From positions 1-34,590 of the forward strand of contig CAMYND010000023.1 of NCBI GenBank assembly GCA_947259645.1: 34,590 bases of DNA. The letters are read 5' to 3'. Under the pieces are notes generated by a model. The model searched no databases. It had not been told where the DNA came from and saw only the letters and a list, made by a program, of their open reading frames with translations. This document shows positions 6,645 through 13,394 of the stretch, in pieces. Position 1 is the stretch's first letter; every line of letters begins with the position of its first letter. The position numbers and the translations under genes are program-made. This DNA is from Thermodesulfovibrionia bacterium (GTDB taxonomy: Bacteria > Nitrospirota > Thermodesulfovibrionia > UBA6902).

Positions 6645-8975
6645 CTATCTATCGTTCTGCTGCAGTGCTGATAATGTATTTGTCAAAAACTGGGAAATCG
6701 AGTCATATTGCGAAAGGAGAACTTCGAGCCTGGCAAACTGTGCCAGCAACCGCTTCTCCTTGTTTGAAATAATGTCTTCCATCCGCAATATCCTGCTTTC
6801 TATATCGTTTATTGAGTCTTTCATTGAAGATTCTTTTGCCCTCAGCACCCCTGAGTCAGAATCAACATAAGATTCAAGAATTGAGGGAAGCAGGTCCGCT
6901 ATGCCGAGGGAAACTGATACTGAACCGAATAGTCCTGTTGATGCTGATGTGGTGCTGATTTTAAGGCCTTCTTCAGGATACCCGGCACCTGCTGTCAGGA
7001 TGTTCCCCTTCCCGATGGTGGCGTGGCCGTTGATCGTTCCGGCAATATCTACTCCGTCATCTTCTCTCGATGCTGCTGTGGCCCAGATCTGATTTGTAGC
7101 GTGGCCCTGATCTGTGGTTACTTTAAACCAGAAGTCATCCCCATACGCAGTGGAGGTGATTTTCAGTTTTCCGTTACTGTTTGAGGCTGCGAGTCCGGCG
7201 TTGTTGGTGGCAAATCCACTGTTCAGGGATGTAACTATGCTGTTTATGGTAGAGCCTGCAGCCAGTGTCACAGAGAAAGCCGTGAATTCAACATCAGTTG
7301 AGGTGTTATTAACTGAGTATTTAAATATGAGAGTTTCTTCAATTCCGAGTCCTGTCGTTGACAGATCATTATCACCTGTGAGTGTTGCCTGTTCCGGAGC
7401 TGTAGCTATCGAAAGGCTGTAGCTGCCTGCCTGCGTCTTTGATGTCTTGCTCTCAAATGTGACAGCCTGGTTCGATGGGGTAGCTGTGCCAATAAATAGT
7501 TTCGAGACAGCATCAGGGTTTGTGCCAAGAACGCTGGAAAGTACCGCATCATCTATGAGCAGCTCTCCGGTCTTGTAATCAGTTGTAATTCCTACCTGGG
7601 AAAGGCTTTTATAGGCTGCACCGGAGAGACCGGGGATGATACCTGATATGGAATCAGTAATCCTTCTTCGTATTTCAAGAAGCGTCGGATCACCAAGCAG
7701 GGGGTTTGTCTCTCCACTTTCCGGGTCATAGCTTAATTGCTCATCTATAAATTTGTAGAGCTCGTTATAAGAACTGACAAAACTCTCTATATCCTCTTTG
7801 ACAGAGGTGTTGCTGGATGATACTTTCAGGTTCAGTGTTTCTGAAGAGTCCGCCTTCAGCAGGTTCAGTGTCACTCCCTCGATCGCATCGGTTATGGTGT
7901 TGCTGCTCTTCACAATCGTAGCGTTGTCCACCGCTATAACAGCATCTTTGGCCGCCTGCATTTCAGGATTAAACACATCTATGGTAAACTTATCTCCCAC
8001 TGCGAGTGTGCCATCATCAAACTTGACTTTCGCTCCCTCAGTAGTTGTTGAACCGTCTCCAAGACCGTCTATGTTCTGGAGAGTGTCATCAGCAGCTACC
8101 GCTATCCCATTGGTCCCGTCGTATTCTTCGACCGTATTTCCAGGCCCATCTCCAAGCCATGTGATGCCGCCGTCAATGGAATATTTATATTCAGCAGAGC
8201 CTGAAGCAGGAGTGCCGGCTGTGATAACCTCGATCATAAATGTTTTATTTGTGGTTCCTGTATAATTATTTCCATCATTTGATGAAACAGTTCCTGAATA
8301 GGTATTTGTAGTGTCTGCATAGGCAGCTTCCACCCTTTTATTTGTGAAATCCAGGTCCGTAGTATTTGTGACAATATTAACAGTATTGGAAGAGCCTGAA
8401 TTATTCGCTGTTAAAATGAGTCGGTAGGGATTAGATCCTGTGCCATCATTAATGATCGTTGCGGTAACTCCGGCTTTAGCATTGTTTATTGTATCGGCCA
8501 GGTCCTGGAGCGTTGTTGTAGTGCTTACGACAATGTTTGTCTCAGCTCCGCTGTTGCCGACCTTGAATTTGAAATTTCCGGCCGCAGATGCGATTGCTGT
8601 TGAGCCCTTGTCAACGAACCCCTGGGAAGACTTTTTACTTTCCGCAGCCAGTTGGTTGACTTTTACAGTATAGCCGCCCTTTGCCGCTTCTTGTGATGCT
8701 GTTGCGGTGAGAAGCTCAATTCCCTCCGATGTTTTCGTCACCGAAGCTTCCCTGGTATTAAAGTTTTCACCGGTGTTCAGCGCTTCAATAGCGGATTTGT
8801 ATGACGAGAGCTTTTCCGAAAGAGTGAGGACTGAATTTATTCTGAGCTCATAATCATTCTGCCTTAAGGTGAGTAGATTGATCGGTCTTCTTTCAATCTC
8901 TATTATCTGTGATACGAGGCTGTTGACATCAAGGCCGGATATGAGGCCGCTTGTTGAAACACCTGATATAGCCAT
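6645..8975 (-). CDS. fliD: Flagellar filament cap protein FliD (hook-associated protein 2)
   Basis: 776 residues, much longer than the 468 of E. coli FliD. The N-terminal domain (about 1-110) starts MAISGVSTSGLISGLDVNSLVSQI, the family hallmark. The C-terminal domain starts near 390 (FVSSYNELYKFIDEQL) and includes VGITTDYKTGELLIDDAVL. The protein ends in a long coiled coil (about 700-770, DIESRILRMEDIISNKEKRL). The extra length is in Thr/Ser/Gly-rich surface domains, one at about 205-330 and another at about 505-660. The cap pentamer sits at the filament tip and folds incoming flagellin. The Shine-Dalgarno AAGGAGG lies in the loop of a hairpin (8977-8994). A sigma-28 promoter stands at 9067-9094. 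Confidence 0.95.
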   Translation of the reverse strand: MAISGVSTSGLISGLDVNSLVSQIIEIERRPINLLTLRQNDYELRINSVLTLSEKLSSYKSAIEALNTGENFNTREASVTKTSEGIELLTATASQEAAKGGYTVKVNQLAAESKKSSQGFVDKGSTAIASAAGNFKFKVGNSGAETNIVVSTTTTLQDLADTINNAKAGVTATIINDGTGSNPYRLILTANNSGSSNTVNIVTNTTDLDFTNKRVEAAYADTTNTYSGTVSSNDGNNYTGTTNKTFMIEVITAGTPASGSAEYKYSIDGGITWLGDGPGNTVEEYDGTNGIAVAADDTLQNIDGLGDGSTTTEGAKVKFDDGTLAVGDKFTIDVFNPEMQAAKDAVIAVDNATIVKSSNTITDAIEGVTLNLLKADSSETLNLKVSSSNTSVKEDIESFVSSYNELYKFIDEQLSYDPESGETNPLLGDPTLLEIRRRITDSISGIIPGLSGAAYKSLSQVGITTDYKTGELLIDDAVLSSVLGTNPDAVSKLFIGTATPSNQAVTFESKTSKTQAGSYSLSIATAPEQATLTGDNDLSTTGLGIEETLIFKYSVNNTSTDVEFTAFSVTLAAGSTINSIVTSLNSGFATNNAGLAASNSNGKLKITSTAYGDDFWFKVTTDQGHATNQIWATAASREDDGVDIAGTINGHATIGKGNILTAGAGYPEEGLKISTTSASTGLFGSVSVSLGIADLLPSILESYVDSDSGVLRAKESSMKDSINDIESRILRMEDIISNKEKRLLAQFARLEVLLSQYDSISQFLTNTLSALQQNDR

Positions 8976-8976
8976 G

Positions 8977-8994
8977 AACTACCTCCTTGTAGTT
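8977..8994 (-). promoter_or_regulatory. Hairpin presenting the fliD Shine-Dalgarno in its loop; CsrA-site-like
   Basis: As RNA: AACUAC-AAGGAG-GUAGUU. This is six perfect pairs closing a hexaloop that is itself the Shine-Dalgarno, seven bases before the AUG. The run CUACAAGGAGGU matches the CsrA/RsmA SELEX consensus RUACARGGAUGU at ten of twelve positions, with GGA in the loop as CsrA requires. The structure is seen; CsrA binding is inferred. Confidence 0.6.
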
Positions 8995-9013
8995 TATCCT
9001 GATAAAGCTCTTC

Positions 9014-9029
9014 ACTACGTCCCTGTAGT
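9014..9029 (-). promoter_or_regulatory. Second, upstream GGA-loop hairpin in the fliD leader
   Basis: As RNA: ACUAC-AGGGAC-GUAGU, five perfect pairs and a hexaloop containing GGA. It is a diverged copy of the hairpin at 8977-8994: ACTAC, TCC and TGTAGTTTA are shared in the same spacing. It too matches the CsrA consensus at ten of twelve positions. The two GGA triplets are 36 bases apart, an arrangement suited to one CsrA dimer bridging both. Confidence 0.55.
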
Positions 9030-9066
9030 TTAAGAATTGGCTTCATCTCTCTTCCTGTTACATATC

Positions 9067-9094
9067 TTATCGGTTACTCCACAGGGAAACTTTA
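9067..9094 (-). promoter_or_regulatory. Sigma-28 (FliA) promoter for fliD-fliS
   Basis: On the minus strand TAAAGTTT (9094-9087), a 12-base spacer, then ACCGATAA (9074-9067). The -35 is a perfect match and the -10 differs from GCCGATAA by one base. Transcription would start near 9060, giving an approximately 85-base leader that contains both GGA-loop hairpins. Confidence 0.8.
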
Positions 9095-9214
9095 ATTATT
9101 TTCCCCCTGGTTAGAATGTATACCATTCCTCTTAATTTCCATTATTTATCAAAAGGTTATCGCTATTCAGCAGAAAGCCGCAGCTCAAGTGTGAAAATCA
9201 TTATATGCCTGTAG

Positions 9215-9235
9215 CGGTGATGACATGGATCACCG
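9215..9235. promoter_or_regulatory. Perfect inverted repeat, operator-like
   Basis: CGGTGAT, a seven-base spacer GACATGG, then ATCACCG. The half-site GGTGAT/ATCACC recurs in the palindrome upstream of motA (418-433) but with a different spacer. It lies about 120 bases upstream of the fliD sigma-28 -35 box. It may be a regulator site or, if transcribed from flaG, an RNA hairpin. Confidence 0.35.
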
Positions 9236-9329
9236 TTATCAGAAAATTACTATTTCTTTCGACCGAGTACTACCTGCTGTAAAAGCATGCAGCACATAAC
9301 CTTTTGCGTTAAACATAATATCCACGGCC

Positions 9330-9357
9330 AAAGCCAGCATTTCGTTGCTGCGGCTTT
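9330..9357 (-). terminator. Hairpin just downstream of flaG, possible terminator
   Basis: AAAGCC pairs with GGCTTT and AGCA with TGCT around a six-base loop, with a two-base bulge. It begins 16 bases after the flaG stop. There is no real T-run after the stem on the minus strand, so termination would be weak or Rho-assisted. Confidence 0.4.
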
Positions 9358-9372
9358 ACAATTCCCGGGATA

Positions 9373-9753
9373 TCAGTATTTCACATCAAGTATCGCTGAC
9401 TTTACAGCGCCCATTACACGGTCATTCATTTCCCGCAGCTGCCTGAGATGAGCAGAAATCCTTAACATCTCAGTGGCAGGAACCTGCCGAATCACCTCAC
9501 CGCTTTCTTCATCAACAACCTTGACGACTATTTTCTCTGTGGAGTCATCAACGGCAAAGTTCAGTTTCCGTTTCAGTATCTTCCCGGTATCATTCGCATA
9601 TTCAACAGCCTTGTCTAACTCCGCCCGTGATATAGGCGCGTTTTTATCAGGCGCATCAGCCTTTGTCTCGGTTTTTTCACGTCCCTTTTGGGGTGAAACC
9701 TGCTCTGGACGCGCAATATTCGCTTTAACCGAATTTATGCTCTGTATATTCAT
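9373..9753 (-). CDS. flaG: FlaG family protein
   Basis: 126 residues with a Lys/Glu-rich, disordered N-terminal half and the FlaG core from about residue 50. The core reads YANDTGKILKRKLNFAVDDSTEKIVVKVVDEESGEVIRQVPATEML. The motif SGEVIRQVPATE is characteristic. FlaG proteins affect filament length in several polar flagellates; the mechanism is not settled. The gene sits between flagellin and fliD, its usual place. It follows the strong flagellin terminator (9788-9835), so it needs read-through or a promoter that I could not identify in the 92-base gap. GGGGAGGAGGT precedes the ATG by nine bases. Confidence 0.92.
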   Translation of the reverse strand: MNIQSINSVKANIARPEQVSPQKGREKTETKADAPDKNAPISRAELDKAVEYANDTGKILKRKLNFAVDDSTEKIVVKVVDEESGEVIRQVPATEMLRISAHLRQLREMNDRVMGAVKSAILDVKY

Positions 9754-9787
9754 TTTTACTTACCTCCTCCCCTAACTTAGCTCAATG

Positions 9788-9835
9788 AAAAGATACCGGG
9801 ACGGGGGCAGATGCCCCCCTGTCCCGTATCCTTTT
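9788..9835 (-). terminator. Strong Rho-independent terminator of the flagellin gene
   Basis: On the minus strand GATACGGGAC, a bulged A and GGGGGC pair with GCCCCC, GTCCCG and GTATC around a short loop, followed by TTTT. The flanks AAAAG and CTTTT make it nearly symmetric. It begins about 10 bases after the flagellin stop. This is one of the clearest terminators in the window and fits a highly expressed gene. Confidence 0.88.
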
Positions 9836-9845
9836 ACTCTTCATG

Positions 9846-11657
9846 CTACTGCAGTAACTGCAGTGCTGCCTGCGGCAGTGAATTGGCCTGGGCCAACATA
9901 GCGGTTGCCGCCTGAACCATAATCTGGTTCCTGGTGAATTGAGCTGTTTCTACTGCAAAGTCAGCATCCAGGATTCGGCTCTGAGAAGCAGCTGAATTCT
10001 CAGCAGCAATCTCAAGGTTCGATACGGTAAACTCGAGTCCGTTCTGAACAGCACCGATTCTGGCCCTGATTGCATTAACATCGTCAAGGGCTGCGTCAAT
10101 AGTAAGCATAGCGGCCTCTGCGTTTGCCTGTGTTTCAATACTTATTGAAGCAACATTATATGTTGACACGTCTGCTGCTGCGCTTGAGCTGGTTCCTGTT
10201 GTTCCTGTCAAATCTTCCAGAGAGCTGGAGCTTGTCAGCGAAAAGGCTTCATCATCATTCAGCAGGACAGATGACCTGTAAATATAAATGTTGTTTGTTG
10301 CGGTACCGGACATATTTAAATATCCGTCAATCGTTGCATTTCTAACGTCAACTGCTATATTCCGACCGTCAGCTGCTGTCATAACAAGCTTCCCGCCGTT
10401 GTCAGTTTTTGCTGTAACGCCGGTTTCTGAGGTCTGATTGTTGATCGCTGTTATCAGCGAGCCGGTTCCATCACTTGCTGTTATGGTCACGGCTCCAATA
10501 TCAACACCGTTGATATAGACATCGCCTGCAGCCAATGTGCCTGCTCCTACTGCCAGTGATCCCGTAACATTCAGAGCCTGAGCCGTTGCAGTTACACCAC
10601 TGTTGACTGCATTAATAGCCGCTGCCTTTGCAACTGCACTGGACTCACCATTGTAGTTGTTTATGGCATTGGTAGTTCCGGATCCGAACATTGCAGATGC
10701 TGTACCGGTGAGACCGAATGCGGACAGTAAAAATGAATGACCAGTAGCGTTTGCATCTGTTCCTGAAACTGCTAAATTAAGATTTGCTCCCTTTTTGGCG
10801 TCAATGGCTATTATTGAACCATCAACTGCCCTTGCAGTAATGTTCGTGATACTAGCAGCATTGATTGCGGCAACAAGGCTAGTCACCATCTCATTACCTG
10901 TCAGAGCCGATGCTGTACCAACTGACAATGTGACAGCCGTACCATTAATGGCAAAACTGACAGTACCAACAGCTAACTGGCTATCAAGAGCTCCAGAACC
11001 CTTAACAGTCAGAACCGAGTACTGATCATCTGTTGAGTTCGTAGCAACAACATCAACGCCGTTTATTTTTATCTCACCGGTTCCAAGGTTCTCATCAACA
11101 GCGTTAGTAACGCCGTCTGCTATATCAGCTGTCAACTGCGCTCTTCCACCTATGGATTTCCCGCGAACGTCACCAATAGTAAAGGTAACTTTCTGAGAAA
11201 AGTTGGCCCCAACCTGGAAATACCTACTATTAAATGACCCGTCCAGAAGTTTTGTTGTATTAAATTCTGAAGTGTTTACAATTCTTGTGAGCTCTGTTGT
11301 AAGGTTAGTTGCTTCAACTGCGAGGTTTGCACGGTCAGCAGATGTGTTATCATCAGAAGCAGACTGGACCGTGAGCTCCCTCAGCCTTTGAAGGATGTTT
11401 GTTACTGTATTGATACCACCCTCAGCGGTTTGAACCAGGGTAATGGCATTGTTCGCGTTTCTGATCGCCTGATTGAGACCCCGTACCTGGGTACCCAGCT
11501 TCGTGGCGATGGCGAGACCGGCTGCATCGTCTGATGCCTTGTTGATTCTTAAGCCTGAGGACAACCTCTCAATAGACTTGCCCAGTCTGCTGTTAATTTT
11601 GGTTAAGTGTCTCTGGGCATTAAGTGAAGCGATGTTTGAGTTAACTGTTAAAGCCAT
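9846..11657 (-). CDS. fliC: Flagellin
   Basis: 603 residues, longer than the 498 of E. coli K-12 flagellin. The D0/D1 domains are intact. The N-terminus begins MALTVNSNIASLNAQRHL. Residues 90-99 (QRLRELTVQS) keep the conserved QRxREL segment recognised by TLR5 in enteric flagellins. The C-terminus has ENSAASQSRILDADFAVETA and ends SLPQAALQLLQ. The central part (about 175-500) is Ser/Thr/Ala/Gly-rich with Flagellin_IN-type units (INGVDVVA near 198, INGVDIGAVTI further on). It offers many hydroxyls for the O-linked sugar predicted from the neighbouring operon. No cysteine is present. AAGGAGG lies six bases before the ATG, inside a hairpin loop. Transcription is from a sigma-28 promoter (11874-11900), with a structured leader and strong terminator. 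Confidence 0.97.
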   Translation of the reverse strand: MALTVNSNIASLNAQRHLTKINSRLGKSIERLSSGLRINKASDDAAGLAIATKLGTQVRGLNQAIRNANNAITLVQTAEGGINTVTNILQRLRELTVQSASDDNTSADRANLAVEATNLTTELTRIVNTSEFNTTKLLDGSFNSRYFQVGANFSQKVTFTIGDVRGKSIGGRAQLTADIADGVTNAVDENLGTGEIKINGVDVVATNSTDDQYSVLTVKGSGALDSQLAVGTVSFAINGTAVTLSVGTASALTGNEMVTSLVAAINAASITNITARAVDGSIIAIDAKKGANLNLAVSGTDANATGHSFLLSAFGLTGTASAMFGSGTTNAINNYNGESSAVAKAAAINAVNSGVTATAQALNVTGSLAVGAGTLAAGDVYINGVDIGAVTITASDGTGSLITAINNQTSETGVTAKTDNGGKLVMTAADGRNIAVDVRNATIDGYLNMSGTATNNIYIYRSSVLLNDDEAFSLTSSSSLEDLTGTTGTSSSAAADVSTYNVASISIETQANAEAAMLTIDAALDDVNAIRARIGAVQNGLEFTVSNLEIAAENSAASQSRILDADFAVETAQFTRNQIMVQAATAMLAQANSLPQAALQLLQ

Positions 11658-11675
11658 AATTTCCTCCTTGAAACT
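11658..11675 (-). promoter_or_regulatory. Hairpin presenting the flagellin Shine-Dalgarno; CsrA-site-like
   Basis: As RNA: AGUUUC-AAGGAG-GAAAUU, six pairs including one G-U, with the Shine-Dalgarno as hexaloop directly before the AUG. The loop AAGGAG and six-pair stem are the same design as in the fliD leader. The match to RUACARGGAUGU is eight of twelve. Binding by CsrA is inferred. Confidence 0.5.
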
Positions 11676-11711
11676 TTTTAATCACGGTTTCTATGATTTT
11701 CCGTGACATTC

Positions 11712-11725
11712 GGGCATCCTTGCCC
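11712..11725 (-). promoter_or_regulatory. Upstream GGA-loop hairpin in the flagellin leader; CsrA-site-like
   Basis: As RNA: GGGCA-AGGA-UGCCC, five perfect pairs with an AGGA tetraloop. It contains CAAGGAUG, identical to the central CARGGAUG of the CsrA consensus; over twelve positions the match is nine. Its GGA is 52 bases from the one in the Shine-Dalgarno hairpin. Confidence 0.5.
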
Positions 11726-11873
11726 TTTTTTCAGCAAACTGATGTCTGCTGGTCCTTCTGTTCAGTTCAGGTCTAAATGACTGATTTCCGGCTGCTTCAT
11801 TACAGCCAGTTCGGCTCAGTCCTGCGTCATCACCCCTTTCCGGACCATCACCTTTTATTTTTCTCTGTCTCTC

Positions 11874-11900
11874 TTATCGGTCGTTAATGAGAAATCTTTA
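11874..11900 (-). promoter_or_regulatory. Sigma-28 (FliA) promoter of flagellin
   Basis: On the minus strand TAAAGATT (11900-11893), exactly 11 bases, then ACCGATAA (11881-11874). Each box differs from the TAAAGTTT-N11-GCCGATAA consensus at one position. Transcription would start near 11866. Confidence 0.88.
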
Positions 11901-12199
11901 GGAAAATCAGGAAATTTTTTCCTTGTACATAAAAAACTTTCCCAACGGACTTTTGATTACGCTGATTTATCTTTAATATTATGTTTAATTAATGATAGTT
12001 ATAGATTTATCTGATAATTTTGATTAACATAAATAATTCTTTTTTATGTAAATTATTATTACAATTTATCTGATTGCTTCTTTTTTTGCGCAGAAGTATT
12101 GAACATGCCACACCCGACCATGGGAAAATTTTTCCATTACCGGTAAACAGCGATCTCAGTAGTCAGATGGACATCAGACTAAAGACAAGCCACTGCAGG

Positions 12200-12234
12200 A
12201 GCCCTGAGTCTCTGAAACGTGCTCAATCAGGGCT
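12200..12234 (-). other. Inverted repeat downstream of the sulfotransferase gene
   Basis: AGCCCTGA at 12200-12207 and TCAGGGCT at 12227-12234, a perfect eight-base stem with a 19-base loop, about 75 bases after the sulfotransferase stop. No T-run follows on the minus strand. It could be a weak terminator or an RNA structure. Confidence 0.35.
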
Positions 12235-12307
12235 TGTATAAGGAGGTACGTTTTATCTTAGAAAGGGTGGTATTGAGGCGGAGTATTAAACTTGCTGCAG
12301 ATGCTTT

Positions 12308-13126
12308 TCAGTAGTCGACATTATAATCACCACTGTAACCGAACTTTTTCATCGTCTCGCCGCATATGGTATTAAATTGGTTTTCCTGTTCAGGACTGAG
12401 CGGGAAGGATTTGGGAATGTGCACATTCTGTGGCTTGCGCAGAATATTGTATGCTTCATCATTATAGTCAAGGCCGATATAGTCAATGAATGCTGAAAAA
12501 TGTTCGGCATCAAGGAGATCTTCAAATCTGAATAATATTTTCTGCTCTGACGGAACTTCGTTCATGCACTGTTCTATGTGCAGGTTAATCGTTGTCCAGT
12601 AATAGCATAACCGCTCAAAGCGGTCCATCTCAGCAAACTCCTCAGAAAACTGCTCACCTCTCTGAGGTATCGGCCGCCAGTATTTTTTTTCAGCAGGAGG
12701 CATTACTTTCCCTGGATCATCAAGCCATTCTTTCAGCACGTTCACATCCCGGTCGTTATACATTATTTCACTGAACTTATGATAAAAAGAACTGACTACC
12801 CGCCGTCCATTTCTTGTTATATGAATAAATTTTGCCTCGGGAAAGAGCTGGTAAAGGGGGGTTGTTACCCAGGGAAGAGCATTTGAACTGTCTATCCAGA
12901 GGCGTTTATTTGAGTAGTGTACAGCTGCAACGTGGGTTTCCGTTAGTATTTCTCTGATCGCTTCCAAAGACATACGTTTTAAATAAAAGAGCACAGCATT
13001 GCGCAGAATATTCTCAAAGAGATATTCGTGGTGCACCTCTACTTCAGAGTATGTCTTCAGACTTTGCACAAGAGAAAATGTTCCGGAGCGTCCGCTTCCA
13101 AGGATAAATATGGGTGAAGTTTTCAT
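12308..13126 (-). CDS. Sulfotransferase family protein
   Basis: 272 residues. The N-terminal P-loop-like GSGRSGTFSLV (residues 10-20) is the 5'-phosphosulfate-binding loop of PAPS-dependent sulfotransferases. The 3'-phosphate-binding segment is at 103-114 (ITRNGRRVVSSF, Arg105 and Ser112). Such enzymes move sulfate from PAPS to a hydroxyl or amine of a sugar or small molecule. No signal peptide or membrane segment is present, so it is cytosolic. It sits alone between the flagellin and the glycan genes on the same strand as both, making a flagellar or surface glycan a reasonable substrate (inference). The Shine-Dalgarno is weak (AAAGAGAT). A candidate promoter is at 13238-13267. Confidence 0.8.
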   Translation of the reverse strand: MKTSPIFILGSGRSGTFSLVQSLKTYSEVEVHHEYLFENILRNAVLFYLKRMSLEAIREILTETHVAAVHYSNKRLWIDSSNALPWVTTPLYQLFPEAKFIHITRNGRRVVSSFYHKFSEIMYNDRDVNVLKEWLDDPGKVMPPAEKKYWRPIPQRGEQFSEEFAEMDRFERLCYYWTTINLHIEQCMNEVPSEQKILFRFEDLLDAEHFSAFIDYIGLDYNDEAYNILRKPQNVHIPKSFPLSPEQENQFNTICGETMKKFGYSGDYNVDY

Positions 13127-13237
13127 CGGGATCTCTTTGTTAACAATGTTAAATACTTTTCAGACAACTTCGTTTCACGAGCATCACTTCTATTCATGTC
13201 ATGGACATTCTTTGAGAAACAATATAAATTGAATCAG

Positions 13238-13267
13238 ATAATGATGTATTTAACATCCTATTGTCAA
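13238..13267 (-). promoter_or_regulatory. Candidate sigma-70 promoter for the sulfotransferase gene
   Basis: On the minus strand a perfect TTGACA (13267-13262), an 18-base spacer, then CATTAT (13243-13238, four of six). It lies in the 268-base divergent region between the sulfotransferase and the plus-strand methyltransferase. A plus-strand candidate (TTGAGA at 13212, GATAAT at 13237, 19-base spacer) overlaps it. Confidence 0.4.
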
Positions 13268-13394
13268 ATTCCTTCACTCTCTTCTCCTGGGGAGACTACT
13301 TAAATGCGCCCGTTGCACCTTGCTTTTTCAAGTCACCCTGAGATATTTTATCCAGAGAATCGCTTTTAATTATATCATCTGTCTGGAGAGTACC

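Larger units (their letters stand above)
8976..9372. other. fliD leader and promoter region (fliD-flaG gap)
   Basis: 397 bases without a gene. From fliD outward it holds the tandem GGA-loop hairpins (8977-9029), the sigma-28 promoter (9067-9094), a 21-base palindrome (9215-9235) and the flaG-proximal hairpin (9330-9357). A further small stem (TGCTG/CAGCA) occurs near 9276-9294. No additional ORF with a ribosome binding site was seen. Confidence 0.7.
11658..12307. other. Flagellin leader, promoter and upstream AT-rich region
   Basis: 650 bases without a convincing gene. The predicted flagellin leader (11658 to about 11866, roughly 210 bases) contains GGA-loop hairpins at 11658-11675 and 11712-11725. 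It also holds plain stem-loops at 11732-11751 (CAGCA/TGCTG) and 11790-11807 (GGCTG/CAGCC). The sigma-28 promoter is at 11874-11900. Upstream, about 11941-12080, is strongly AT-rich and could act as curved or UP-element DNA. At 12200-12234 is an inverted repeat, and at 12242-12248 an AGGAGGT with no usable start codon after it. Confidence 0.6.

Noticed and set aside
7798-8265. Long plus-strand frame antisense to fliD (155 codons), and similar frames antisense to flagellin
   Set aside because: These mirror the Ser/Thr/Ala-rich codon pattern of the real genes on the other strand and have no start signals.
11658-11866. c-di-GMP (GEMM) or other known riboswitch in the flagellin leader
   Set aside because: I looked for the conserved GEMM core and tetraloop/receptor features and did not see them. 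The hairpins fit protein-binding sites better.
13320-13394. Upstream TTG start for the plus-strand methyltransferase
   Set aside because: The extra 25 residues have no ribosome binding site and precede the zinc ribbon, which normally begins the protein. The GTG at 13395 has GGAGAG.
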